Both the position numbers and the translations under genes were made by a program. This document shows positions 31,690-43,089 of a DNA stretch of 64,000 bases, in pieces. Position 1 is the stretch's first letter, and the number at the start of each line of letters is the position of its first letter. The notes beneath the pieces are model-generated. The model saw only the letters and a program-made list of their open reading frames with translations. It had not been told where the DNA came from and searched no databases. The stretch comes from Ceratothoa steindachneri. Lineage: Eukaryota > Arthropoda > Malacostraca > Isopoda > Cymothoidae. The stretch is from positions 134,472,315-134,536,314 of the forward strand of contig OZ018321.1 of assembly GCA_963969495.1 (NCBI GenBank), written 5' to 3'.

Positions 31690-32505
31690 TGGACTAGGTT
31701 TTTAAGTATTATGCAGGTAAAGTGTGTTTTATAGTGTTCTCATTTGGTAAAATTGGGCTAGATTATATCTAGCAATTGGATGTAGAAGTATACCCTCATA
31801 TTCCTTTGATGAAATTGTCATGGACTCCAGGCCAACTGGGAGGATCTATGGAGGATCCCACTCCAATTTAGCCTTTTGCAGGAAACCATATGCCACCTGC
31901 TCACCCTCCCTGGGTAGAACAGTTTTGTGACCCCACTACTAGAAGATGGGGGCCAGGCAGGGGACTGCCCAACTTATACCCAGTATCATGTTTCCATTCT
32001 TCATCTCCCTATACATTCCTTTCAGGGATACCTGAATAGCAGGTATACTGTTATTTCTGCATACATTCCACTGTGGGGGCCCTTTATCCTGATCAAGGAT
32101 CTAAACACAATCAATCACAGGCATCAGGTCCTTGATTTATGAGCTTGAGATGGGTGTCCTAAAAGTGAATGAGTTTATGCATCCCTGCCCAGGAACGACT
32201 TCATTTTCCTGTATTGAACAATCCCTATTCTCAAGATGCATAGCATGATTATGTGTGGGAGATGGTTGATGCTGCCAGAGAAACTGCCTTGGTGGTACTT
32301 TGAGCAGTCACATTGGTCTGCATTAAAGGAATGACTGATTTCTCTGTCCCAGTTATGGAGGAATATAGGTCATTTGAGTGTGGAATTCTTTGGCATCCTA
32401 ATCACCTGGTGATGGTGCTTTTTCTGGGTGGGTTTTGACGGAGGTGGATGGCTTTTGATAGGCCCTTGTGGCTTTTGTCATCCGTGAAATTATGTTATGT
32501 TAGAC
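31690..32505 (+). mobile_element. Very decayed I-type LINE endonuclease relic
   Basis: The plus strand at 31927-32142 encodes YTQYHVSILHLPIHSFQG and NSRYTVISAYIPLWGPFILI, aligning with [10 protein letters not shown]...[12 protein letters not shown] in the better copies. The orientation is opposite to the neighbouring copy. Boundaries are approximate. Confidence 0.55.
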
Positions 32506-32507
32506 AA

Positions 32508-32898
32508 GCGGCCGATAAGATGTACTATTTCGTCCGTATTCCAAAATGATTCACATTTTTGGAGTACATTTATAGGGAACGGCTCATGGGGGGGGGGGGG
32601 TAAACACGATGCGTGGACTGTACTACGATGATCCTGAGTTTCATTAAATTGTAGGGGACTGGGGGGCACAGCCCCTCAGTATATAATCCTAATTTTTATA
32701 ATGTTCTGACATTTACAGAGGTGAATGCTTTAACTACATCATGTCAGCCCCTTTAATCGTTTTGCGAATTATAATAGGGGTTGGAAATGGGGTATGACGT
32801 CAGAAAACTCAAACTCACATAAATATTTGAGATGGGTGAACGATAATATTTACACAAAATAATTTTTCCCGGCCGGGCCGCTCATCTACATGTTTACC
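32508..32898 (-). mobile_element. Short inverted-repeat element, copy 1 (reverse orientation, decayed end)
   Basis: This copy is the reverse complement of copies 2 and 3: it reads TACTATTTCGTCCGTATTCC near its left end and CCGCTCATCTACATGTTTACC at its right end (32898). The left terminal repeat is degraded, so no target duplication can be read. It contains no coding potential. Confidence 0.7.
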
Positions 32899-32912
32899 GC
32901 AGAAAAAGATTG

Positions 32913-33208
32913 GGTAAATATGTAGATTAGCGGCCCGGGCGGAAAAAATTTGTGTGTAAATATTATCGTTCACTCGTGTCGGAATTATTATTCTATAAAC
33001 AATTAGGATTATATACTGGGGGGGGGGCTGTGTCCCCCAGAGCCCCCCCCAATTTAATGAAACTCAGGATCATCGTAGTGTAGTCCCCCCATTGTGTTTA
33101 CCCCCACACAAGCCATCAACTTAAATGTACTCCAAAAATGTGAAACATTTTGGAGCACGGACGAAATAGCACGTCCCATCGTTCGCGCCGATAATCTACA
33201 TATTTACC
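32913..33208 (+). mobile_element. Short inverted-repeat element (MITE), copy 2
   Basis: The terminal repeats are GGTAAATATGTAGATTA at 32913 and its complement TAATCTACATATTTACC ending at 33208. The element is flanked by a perfect 8-bp duplication AAAGATTG (32905-32912 and 33209-33216). Inside are G- and C-runs around 33018-33052. Eight-bp duplications fit hAT- or Merlin-type transposases, but the ends do not look like a classic CAG hAT end, so the superfamily is left open. Confidence 0.85.
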
Positions 33209-33385
33209 AAAGATTGAAAAATAGCCCCCCAAAATAAGCTAGAATTGCATCTGCCCATACTCGTAACATTTACCCCGAAAAGTATAAAACTGCATAAGAA
33301 AACACATTTTTAAATCTTTACCAAAAATTACCTTTTGTTTCCAGCGCCTATCTTTCATTCCTTATCATTGCATGCTGTATTATTT

Positions 33386-33707
33386 GGTAAATATGTAGAT
33401 TAGCGGCCCGGCCGAAAAAAAAATTGTGTGTAAATATTATCGTTCACTCGTGTCGGAATATTCATGCGCGCTTGAGTCCTTTTCAAATTATTATTCTATA
33501 AACAATTAGGATTATATACTGGGGGGCTGTGCCCCCCAGACCCCCCCAAAATTTAATGAAACTCAGAATCATCGTAGTGTAGTCTCCCCATTGTGTTTAC
33601 CCCCACACGAGCTGTCAACTTAAATGTACTCCCAAAATGTTTCACATTTTGGAACACGGACGAAATAGTACGTCCCATCGTTCGCGCCGATAATCTACAT
33701 ATTTACC
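33386..33707 (+). mobile_element. Short inverted-repeat element (MITE), copy 3
   Basis: It has the same ends and internal sequence as copy 2 and is flanked by the perfect 8-bp duplication TATTATTT (33378-33385 and 33708-33715). It includes a short internal stretch (TTCATGCGCGCTTGAGTCC) absent from copy 2. It has no ORF and is non-autonomous. Confidence 0.87.
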
Positions 33708-33715
33708 TATTATTT

Positions 33716-34540
33716 TAGTACATATCAGTTTATTTGCATTTTTTAATCTTCCCAATGGCACTGCTAGTCTCTAAGATTGCTTTACAATTGCTTCCTCATT
33801 ATCAATGGTTTATCCCGATTTTTAATTTTTTTTTGCAGGCTTATTCCAATCCCAAATTGTGTTCATTAGAACTCAATTTTTTTTATAGTGGCTAGATCAC
33901 ATTAAAATTGGTTGAATGGACGCCGATTGAGTGGACGGCAAAGCACTTATGCTAGGTCATAATGGAAAAAAGCTATTTTTTTTCAATTAAATGTTTGAAC
34001 TAATTTTAAAATACCATATCTCAGTAGTGCAAACACCACAAGTAAAACAAAATGTATTAGGAGGAAAATATATACCTTAAAAATGTGGAAAACGCGAAAA
34101 ATAAGTTGGATGGTGTAAAGAAGCTATTTTTTTTTTTTTTTTAAGAAAAAGAGTCGTACAAAACCTCTACCAATGTTTCCGTACGACTATTACCGTATAA
34201 TACATCATATTATAAAAATTGCCAACATAGAGATAAGAACAAACAACCATCAAAAAGTTTGAAGCACGCCCTTATTATATTTTGCACGAAATTATGAACA
34301 ATAAAAAATTAGCAGAATAATAATCCTCTGAATTATGACCGCGTCTGAACAAATTCTTGTATTTTTTTCAAATAAAGATTAGAACATTTATATTTTAGAA
34401 TAATTGGTAATGGATCAGATAAATGATGTAGCGTTTAATTAAATTCGTATTTTGTTACTACGATCGTCAATAACCACACTTTAACATAATATACGAATTG
34501 GTAATATTCTCAAGACTCTTTGCCGCCCTTACCTAACCAG
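33716..34540. other. AT-rich sequence without recognised features
   Basis: Only a T-run near 34125-34142 and a short GTCGTAC/GTACGAC palindrome (34152-34187) were noticed. Confidence 0.5.
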
Positions 34541-34945
34541 TTTGAGATGAAAAATTAGTTTACAAATCGTGTGGTAGATGAATGAAATAGGCTCACTAGA
34601 CATGTGATAGAGGCCTCCTCTCTGGGTAGTTTTAAGAATAGATTAGATAAATATATGGATGAAGCTGCTAGATGGGACTGTCTTTTTTATGTACATATGT
34701 ATATATTTTTCTAAGGAGTGGAAAGATTATATTTTGCAGTTGCATGAATGGACATAATCCTCTGGATGCATTTTATGTATATTGTAGATTAGATCTGACA
34801 AACTCCTGTAAAGGGTGACAATGTTGATGACTTTTCTCTGGTAAGAAATCTTTTGTGTGTTGACTGTAGCAGGAGCTGCCAAGTGTAGGCCATGAATGGT
34901 CTTTTGCAGTCTCCTTCTTTTCTTATGTTCTTATGTTATTGTTTA
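34540..34945 (+). mobile_element. 5'-truncated L2/CR1-type LINE, C-terminal coding end and 3' UTR
   Basis: The plus strand encodes FTNRVVDE, a stop in place of the expected Trp, NRLTRHVIEASSLGSFKNRL and DKYMDEAARWD, the typical C-terminus of this LINE group. A 3' UTR follows and ends in TTCTTATGTTCTTATGTTAT near 34919-34938, a tandem-repeat tail of the kind these LINEs use instead of poly(A). Confidence 0.65.
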
Positions 34946-35119
34946 TTTATTTAGCATTTGTTAGAGCAAAGAGCCGCACAAATATTTACAATTAGCGTTT
35001 TTGTTAAAGTTCCAGCGCTAACTGCTATAAAACGCTTTTTAGATTAATGAATAGTTACCCAGTCATAGGGGTGGCGCTCCTGAAGAGGGTTAAAGAAGAA
35101 TTCCAGGACTATTTTCTAG

Positions 35120-35748
35120 ATGATCAAATCAGACAAAACTAATCAAGTAGTCATTCTGGAACAACCAAGTTATAATGATAAACTTAGTGAACTTCTTAAT
35201 CATATGGACACGTATGAAAAGCTAAGGAGCGACCGCCTTAGTGACGCAGTAAGTAATTTCAATACCAAATTGAAGAGAATATTAAAGCACCCGGAATTAA
35301 TTAAGCAACTCAAGATTATCAATTCTTCACTCCCCTACCCTACATACATGGGCTTCCCAAGACCCATAGAGAGGGATGTCCTTTGCGTCCAATTAAATCC
35401 AACATTAATGCTTCCACATATAAACTCTCAAAATGTCTCGCCAGACATTTATCTCCAGCAGTTGGAAGAATTTCAGCAGCACACATTAAGAATACTCAAT
35501 ACTCCAGACGGCAAATTTGTGAGCTTTGACGTAGACTCTTTGTTTGCCAAGGTTCTAGTGGATGAAGGCATTAACCTTCTTAGAAGAGTTATCCTTACCC
35601 CCAACTTGGATCTTCCCATCGCAGCTAAAAAATTTGTTGATTTAGTGGAATTGTGTCTCTCAGATAATGTGTTTTGAGTTAATAATGAGTTTTATAGACA
35701 GACATTTGGGTTAAATATGGGAAATAGTTTATCACCGATATTGGCTTG
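35120..35748 (+). pseudogene. Penelope-like reverse transcriptase, N-terminal part
   Basis: The frame encodes a Lys/Asp-rich N-terminus, LPYPTYMGFPRPIERDVLC, TPDGKFVSFDVDSLFAKVLV (motif A with the SFDVDSLF signature) and LDLPIAAKKFVDLVELCLSD. A TGA stop at 35675-35677 is followed by NNEFYRQTFGLNMGNSLSPI (motif B). This is the Penelope-type RT, which is related to telomerase. It ends where the LINE tail starts at 35749. Confidence 0.8.
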
Positions 35749-36015
35749 TCTCAGATCAGATCAGATCAAATGGTTCGGTATTACCTTTACATCGGCACCT
35801 GATATATAGTCATATTTATTAGAAAGTATTAAAATATTCAGATTATTATCTTTGTCCACAATATTATTTTTCAGGCTCTTTACCTATTTATAGTTGCCTT
35901 TGTCTTGTATTTACATTAAGATTATGTACAGAGTTTCAGAATATATATACATATATCTAAATAAAATATGTCATATGTTTCAATTTAAATTATCACATAA
36001 AATAGGGCAAATGTC

Positions 36016-38016
36016 TCAATTCAAACTACTTACAAATTTTTCTCTCATTTTCCACATTCTTGATAAAATCATCTTATGTTTTTCTTGTTCATTCTTATTC
36101 ATATTACTGCTAAACAATAGAATTGCATCTATAAATGATTTTTTATCAGTGTAAAATTTACTCTCCTGTCTAATGTTTATCAATCTTGGACATTCGTATA
36201 AAAAATGATCTATATTTTCTATTTTTTTCATGTTGCAAAGGAGACATTGGTCTGTTTGATTTTTATCCAATTTTTCATTCCTCCAGTTCAGTTTGAGTGT
36301 ATTGGTTCTTGCCAAAAATAAGATTCTTGAGTACTGGTCATTGTAATAAATTCCATCTTCTTTAATTTTCTTTTTATATTCACAATATATTGCAAGACTA
36401 CTTGTTTCTGCTAGCTCTCTCTTCCAATTGTCTGTATCTATGTTATTTATAATGTTTTTCAGTTCAGTTTTATTTTTGTATTTAATATTGTCCAACGATA
36501 AATTATGGGCATTCATGTAGGATTGTATACTTTTTATCCATTTGTTAGATTTATTATTGTATAATACAATAAATATCTTACTTAGCAATTCATTTTCATC
36601 ATTGCTGATTAGATATTTTATATACATGATCACCTTTAGGGCCAACCTATTTTCAAAAGTAGAGGATCCAATTTCTCCTCTAAGGGCAGCAACAGGAGTA
36701 TATTTTGGAGCTCCAAGAATATGTCTATATGCCCTATTTTCAGCCTTCTGGTATTCATTTATTTCATTTTTTGTAAAATACATAATTTCCGCTGAGTATA
36801 TTGCACTTGGTAATATGATGTTTTTCCAATAGGCTTTACCAATAAGCACCTTATTTGTGCTTTTACTAATTACTGAGGGCAGCATATGACTCATTGATTG
36901 AATAAATTTAAGCTTCTCTTCTTTATGTATTTTGAAATAATTCCTAGAGTTATTAAATTCAACTCCAAGGTATTTTAAATGGCTAACCACTTGAATATCA
37001 TTTATTTGAACAATATTTTTTATTTCACAGTAGCTTTTATTATATATGATAATTTTACTTTTATTATAATTTATTGATAGACCGAATATTTCAGCAGCTT
37101 CTTTCAAGGTTTTTATTAGGAATGTTGTTTCTATAAGTGAATTAGATATCAAAAGGCCATCATCAGCATAAAACAGGGCCGGGATATAGAAATCTTTTGA
37201 TTTGAATCCATATTTACTGTCTATTATCTTACTAAGTATAATCTACGTTATTAATACAAATAAAGTGGTTGAACCATTGCATCCTTGTTTGATGCCACTA
37301 CTTATATCAATTTTAACTTTATGTTTGTTTAAGCAGAGAAAAGTATAATCACTTGTATATAGAGCTGCTATAGTATTAATTATTTCTGGACATATTCTAT
37401 ATTTTTTTAGGGTTTCTATTATTTTACCTCTTTTTATTGAATCAAATGCTTTTTTGAAGTCTATTGATACCACATATAGTGGTTTTTTATTTTGATAACT
37501 ATAATCAATACAGTAGGATAACATTAACATATTATCTTCAATACGTCTTTTTTTGGTAAACCCTTGTTGATATTCAAGCTGGCACAAGTTTTCACGTAAA
37601 TGGACTTCAATTTTTTCTTTTATAATTGCCATATATATTTTATATGTAATATTGGTTAGGGCTATAGGTCTAAAATCTGATGTTGTTGGTCTTTTTGTTT
37701 TTGGTATCAATTTTGTGAGGGATGATTTCCAATTTTCTGGTATATTATTTCCCTTTACATCATTTAGTGCTTCCAAAATCTTCTTTAGGAATTTTTTACT
37801 ATTCTCTAGTACCTTTATAAATTCACATTTTAATCCATCTGGTCCTGAGGCTTTTTTGTTTTTCAACCTGCTTATTGCTGCCTTAACTTCTTCTTCTGTT
37901 ATCAATGGACATTTCATGCTATTGCATGGATTTGATGGTAATTTGGCCACATAATCAAAATTTTCCATTATAAATTTATTGTCTGTTTGGAAATGTATTA
38001 TTTGGTCGTTATCCAT
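36016..38016 (-). pseudogene. Reverse transcriptase and C-terminal zinc motif of the LINE
   Basis: From 38016: LKNKKASGPDGLKCEFIKVL, SDFRPIALTNITYKIYMAII, YVVSIDFKKAFDSIKR (motif A), SSGIKQGCNGSTTLFVLIT (motif B). One TAG lies in frame at about 37241-37243, then ALFYADDGLLISNS (motif C, YADD) and the thumb. The C-terminus has CLLCNMKKIENIDHFLYECP, a C-x2-C-x8-H-x4-C motif. Apart from the single stop, RT is complete. Confidence 0.82.
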
Positions 38017-38155
38017 CTTAACTGTCAGTAGTCTATTGTAGAATTCTTTTTCATAATTCTGCTTTAGTGTATTATTCCAGTAATTATTAATATCATTTTC
38101 ATGTATTTTATATTGATTACTCCAAAAGTTATTTATTTCTTTTACACATTCTGTT

Positions 38156-39434
38156 TCATCTAGTTTTTTTTCCAGTGGAGTTATATACTGATATCTCTCT
38201 TGGGTTCTTGTCAGTATTTCTTAAGGTGTTTATGTGTTTCCAAAGTTTTCTGCTCTTATCTTCCTTTATTTGTTCTGTTAGAGCCTTTTCTAGTTTTTCC
38301 CTTGAGTCACGAACAAGTAATTGCACTTTTAATTTCTGCTCTAAATATTTCTGAGTGAATTCTTCTTTGATAGATTCTTCTTTGGCATTTCTTTTTATTC
38401 TATTATAGTACTTTCTTAATTTAATATTCTGCTTTATTTCAAAATTTAGCCATCTTGGTTCTGGATTTGTTTTATCTATATTTGCCTTTTTCTTATACGT
38501 TTTTTTTAGTATAGCATCTGCTTTTTCTTTTATGCATTTTTCAATTTTTGTTATAGACCACTTTGAGTTGTCATTGTCCATTTCTTCTTCTATAGATCTT
38601 ATATAATTTGACACATTTTCTTGATTAAATTTATAATAACTATATTCCAAAATTTGTTCTCTTTTTGGTACAATTTTATTAGCTTCAAAAACTATTTTTA
38701 TGAGATTATGATCTGATATGTCAAACCATTCTCTTTCTTCATCGATGTGCATAGTGCAGAAACTTTGGTACATATGATCATTTACAATTGCGTAGTCAAT
38801 TGTACTTTTCAATCCTCTCTGTTCCCATGTGAATATCCCCTCACAGTTTGGATCTGCATTTAATATTATTAAGTTTTCATCTTCTATAAGTTGTAGAAGT
38901 TGCTTACCATTTGTATTTGTGGTGTGAGCTCCAACAAGGTTAACATGACCATTGAAGTCTCCAAGAATTAGAAGTGGGTTGTTATTATACTTTTTTATTA
39001 ATTCTTTAATTTGATAGTACTTTTGATAGTTTTCATGGGGTCTCACAGACATATAAACCAATATTAAAATTATCATTTTTCCTTTGCATTTGTAAGAAAT
39101 TGCCAGGATATCTCTTTCTTTGCAATTTATCTTTTTAAAATCATACTTGTTTGAATTTTTACTCATGAACAACAGGCCACCACCTTTTTTATCATTTAAG
39201 TCACGCATTGAATCAAGTATTAATAGATCTTTGCTAAACATCATTTTATGATATTTCCATTGTGTCTCAGAGAGGAGTAACAAATTATTATCATTTTTAA
39301 AATCTATTGTGTTAAATAATTCTGTTATTTTACTATTTGTCAGCCCTTGTATATTTATATAATAAAAGTTGAGCTTTTCTCTTTCCCCAGAATTCTTTTT
39401 TTCTTTGAATTCCTTTTTATTGACATTATTTTCT
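38156..39434 (-). pseudogene. APE-type endonuclease of the LINE
   Basis: The domain starts with FYYINIQGLTNSK and contains LLLLSETQW (SET/QET motif), PLLILGDFNGHVNL (GDFN motif), STIDYAIVND and WFDISDHNLIKI (SDH motif), so the APE active-site landmarks are intact. It is in the same frame as the esterase, separated by a single TGA. The frame is lost near 38156 before RT. Ile/Lys/Asn-rich codon use matches the rest of this element and differs from the GC-rich I-type LINEs. Confidence 0.8.
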
Positions 39435-39436
39435 AG

Positions 39437-40190
39437 TCAATCATCTTTAATTATATTATTTTCTGTTATTTTGTCTGAAATTATATTTGCCATTAAGTTT
39501 TTTCCTCGCTCATTTAAATGGATTCCGTCTGGCCGATATAGATGCTGCTTATTTTTAAGTCTATGCCATAAAGTAATATAATTTATACCTATTTTCGAAC
39601 ATAGGTTTTTCAGCTCATTATTAATGAATTTTGCTTTAGACCACCATTCATGGTTCTCACTCATTCTAGGTAAAATTTCTGCGGCAAATATATTATTATT
39701 TCTTTCCTTTAGACTCTTTAGGAGGTCTTTATATCTTTTAAGAATATGCTCTTCACTTTTGTTGTTAATATCATTTCCTCCACATAATAAAATTAAGTTT
39801 TGTTTCTTATTAATATCAATGCCCGAGTTTTGATTTACAATATTAGAGTGTATTCTTTCAATTTCTGCTCCAGGGTAACAGTGCACCATACTTTTTGGTA
39901 TTCTCGAACCCAATCCCCGAGCCTGTGAAGTGCCAATTATTATAGTTCTTTTATTATTTTTTGTATTACTATTGCCTGGCTCTAGTCTTTGGTTATTAAA
40001 CATTCCTATTTTTGCAATTGGGTCATAACGGTTAATAAGTTTAATCAACGCTTGTCTATGTATGATTGGTTTTGCCGATTTTTTTGGTTTGGTCCATTCA
40101 TACTGTTTTAAATAGTGTGAATGGCCTCGTTCATTGTTTAGATGATTTCGGTTAGATACAATCGTTCTTATCTGTTTCCCTTTGGGCGAG
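39437..40190 (-). pseudogene. SGNH/GDSL-esterase-like domain of the LINE
   Basis: The product contains TIIIGTSQARGLGSRIPKSM (block I, GTSQ in place of GDS), LILLCGGNDINNK (block with Gly-Asn), FAAEILPRMS and YRPDGIHLNERGKNLMANI (block V with Asp and His). Such SGNH domains are known in ORF1 of CR1/L2-type LINEs, where they may bind RNA or act on membranes. The frame is open upstream to about 40190. It ends at a TGA (39437), after which the same frame runs into the endonuclease, so this could have been one polyprotein. Confidence 0.72.
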
Positions 40191-41000
40191 ATTTCATCAT
40201 GGAGTATTTTGAGACAGAATTCCTACCCAGAATTGCTCCCTCTAACTTCATATGTTTAAGGTATATTGATGTTGTTTTTTCAGTATGGCGTGATAATCTT
40301 GATTTTGACCAATTTTTCAGTAACTTAAATAATTTGCATGCTTCAATTAAATTTAAATAGGAGTGGAAAGAAGACAATAAATTACCCTTTTTAGATATCC
40401 TCATCAACAAAGGTTACCATAATATAAAATTATAGGTATACAGGAAGAGAACTCACTCAAATGCATATATACATTATTTTTCCTGCGATGATAATATACT
40501 GTTAAAAGTCTGTAATATCTACCCTGTTTCTTGAAGCATATAAAATATGTCATCCTTCTCATTTAAACAAAGAAATTGTTAAAATCAAGACTATTTTTTT
40601 CAGAACAGTATTGCCCAGATTGGTTTATAATATCAGCTCATTTTGAAGCTAGGAAAACTTACTATTGTAAAAAGCCCTCACGTTCTAATACTTCAGCACG
40701 TGTATAACATTGCCATTGAATGACAAACTAAATAAGTTAAAGCACTTATTTCAGGAAACAGGAATTGAAATATCTTTTAAATATAATAATTCTATAAACC
40801 AAATGATGATTTCTAGGAATCCTAAAGACCAACAGGCAAAGGGGTATATGTAATTCCATGTAAAGATTGTGAAAATGTTTATGTAGATGAAACGGGGAGG
40901 AATTTAGATAAGAGATTATATGAACATAAGAGGGACATCATAGTTGGCAATGAAAGTAGTGGATTATTTTACCATGTCAGAGATTTTAATGATTTCCATC
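40190..41000 (+). pseudogene. Penelope-like RT C-terminal part and GIY-YIG endonuclease
   Basis: Positions 40193-40360 encode FIMEYFETEFLPRIAPSNF and then RYIDVVFSVWRDN (motif C as YID rather than YVDD). After several frame breaks, about 40836-40960 encodes KGVYVIPCKDCENVYVDETG and RNLDKRLYEHKRDI, the GIY-YIG nuclease with its preceding Cys pair. The Gly/Tyr, Arg and Glu/His positions of the domain can be traced. The gene is not continuous. Confidence 0.78.
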
Positions 41001-41199
41001 GATTTTCAAGAAAGTAAATTGGGCTTTAAATAAAAAAATTATGTCAAAAGAAGAATTGTAGAATCAAGTTTGATCACATATATTCCTAATTTCAATTTGT
41101 CTGAAGGTCAATTTTCTTTTAATAGTTTGATATGTAAGCAGATAAACAAAATTGTAAAACTGTTAAGCCCTAATCAGGTAGTAAATTATGCCCCCTTCC

Positions 41200-42110
41200 C
41201 CTTGGATTAGCCCGATCAGGGGAGTGGGTCAGGTAACATTATCTTTGTCTATCAGGTATAGATTTTAAATGAATATTGAGACAATATCCTAGATAGCTCT
41301 CAGATCACAATAAACATAAAAACCTATATTTCTTTATTCAAGGGAATGAATTGTTAAATGATAACGCGAAGTCTAAATTTAGCAGACGAATTCCTTAGGC
41401 CTAAATCTGAGGGACGTTATTAAAACGTGTATTAAAACAAAGAGTTAAGAAAAATATTTATTATTGAATAAACAGTTAGATTTAAAGGTGAATTTATACA
41501 GTAACAGTTTATGATTGGATTGAATTTTACGTGTGAATTAAATTTGCATGAGTTACGGGAATGGATTTATAATTGGTAAATTTGGTTTAGTAATTAAAGT
41601 ATAACAAATGATGATTGATAGTTGAATAATTGGCAAATAGATAATTGATAGATAGTAATTGAGTGATGGCAATTAAATTGGTAAATAGTTTATAAGTAAT
41701 TGTATTATAAGTAATGGATAAATAGGTTGTATAATTGTTAAATAGTAATTTTTAAATAGTTTGATAAATAGATTGATAAATTATAAATAGTAATTGATTT
41801 ATATATTGGATTATAAATTGGATAATAAATTGGATTATAAATTGAATTATAAATTGGATTATAGTTAAATTATAAATTGGTTTATAGTTAAATGGATTAT
41901 AATGGAGTTGAATGGGTCTGTAAATGAGACAAAAGAATCAAGCATTAATTCAGTATTCTTTTGGGAAATATTTAGCTAAACAATTACAATTCAAATATTT
42001 ACAGACCTGTTTCAGCGATGCGAGGGCAGCAAAGCGAATGAACCTCATGGGTTAATTTTATGACGCTTGGGAGAGCGGGAGTAGCAATCTCCCGATTTAT
42101 GTAATGGTTA
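41200..42110. other. AT-rich sequence with imperfect short repeats
   Basis: Repeated variants of TTGGATTATAAA and AATTGGTAAATAG fill 41560-41910. No gene was recognised. Confidence 0.6.
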
Positions 42111-42111
42111 C

Positions 42112-42301
<190 letters not shown>

Positions 42302-42499
42302 ATGCGGAATAAAGCCACACTTCCTGAACACATATCTATACCTTGCGATAGTGCATCAACTTTCTTCATATATATATATGAGAGGGAGAGAGAGAGATAG
42401 ACTTGGCCAAAGTTATGGAGCAGGTATGAAAAAGTGAAGAATATGATTGAAACTCATTTATTTCATACCCGACATAATACAAATAAACATTTTTGCGTA

Positions 42500-43085
42500 T
42501 ATTCTATCAATAATGAATATTTGACGTGTCATTTTGCTTTCATAACAACTTTTATGCGTTTTTTGCATACCTGAGACTATGTTGGCCACTCTTCATGAAT
42601 TTTGGCTGTTAATTCAGTTTTTGAAGAACATTTGTGCATCCTCACTCTTGTACCCAATTGTGACCACAAATGTTCAAAGGGGTTGAGGTATGGAGATTGA
42701 GGGGGCCATTCTATCAATGTCACCCCTTTCTTTTCAAACTAACCCTTTGATACTTTAGATGTGTGGCATGGAACATTGTCTTGTTGAAAGATTACCACAT
42801 CTGATATGTCATCATTGAAAATTTTACCTAAGGAAGGTTGGCAAACCTGGCCTAACATGTTGTTGTGACTGTTGAAATTCATTCTGCCCTCACAAGTGAA
42901 CAGCAATCTTGCACTTCAAGACGACATGAAAACCCAACCAAACTATTACACTGCCAGCTCCAATTTCGACTGTTGGGACAACACATCTCGGATCATAAGC
43001 TTCCCCAACTCTTCGACGAATATAAACAGCTCCAGGGGTTCCAATAATCTAAAGACAAATAAAAATTTTACTCATCCTTTTTGGT
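42500..43085 (-). pseudogene. Tc1-like transposase, C-terminal two thirds
   Basis: The minus strand encodes RRRVGEAYDPRCVVPTVEIG and GAGSVIVWLGF, then VIFQQDNVPCHTS (second catalytic Asp in QQDN), EWPPQSPYLNPFEHLWSQLG (third catalytic residue as NPFEHLW) and a C-terminal tail. In-frame stops and frameshifts are present. It belongs with the N-terminal part at 43810-43978 and 50211-50258; the middle is missing. Confidence 0.8.
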
Positions 43086-43089
43086 ATCC

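Larger units (their letters stand above)
26494..31690 (-). mobile_element. Rearranged I-type LINE copy upstream of the TCERG1-like gene
   Basis: The copy has the family 3' end (GGGGCTATCTGGCGACTGCC at about 26517), RNase H, the end of RT, part of the endonuclease and the longest ORF1 region in the window. Compared with the inner copy, a 270-bp unrelated segment (28150-28418) replaces part of RT. A second deletion at about 28557 removes the RT N-terminus and the endonuclease C-terminus. Its orientation is the same as the host gene. No target duplication was recognised. Confidence 0.8.
35749..40190 (-). mobile_element. LINE with SGNH esterase, APE endonuclease and RT, inserted in the Penelope element
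   Basis: The 3' end carries the tandem tail TGATCTGATCTGATCTGA (complement of 35751-35768), not poly(A). Coding order on the minus strand is SGNH esterase, APE nuclease, RT and a C-terminal zinc motif. Only two in-frame stops and about one frameshift are visible, so it is younger than its host element. The 5' end is not exactly placed, and the frame is still open at the junction, so the copy is probably 5'-truncated. The clade is uncertain (CR1/L2/Daphne-like by tail and esterase). Confidence 0.75.
35120..41200 (+). mobile_element. Penelope-like element, split by a LINE insertion
   Basis: The pieces 35120-35748 and about 40190-41200 encode RT and a GIY-YIG nuclease in the order of Penelope-like elements. 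The interruption falls right after the conserved NSLSPILACL motif, and RT resumes with FIMEYFETEFLP, its normal continuation. The 5' boundary lies somewhere in 34950-35120; the 3' boundary is uncertain. The element carries frameshifts and stops. Confidence 0.78.
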
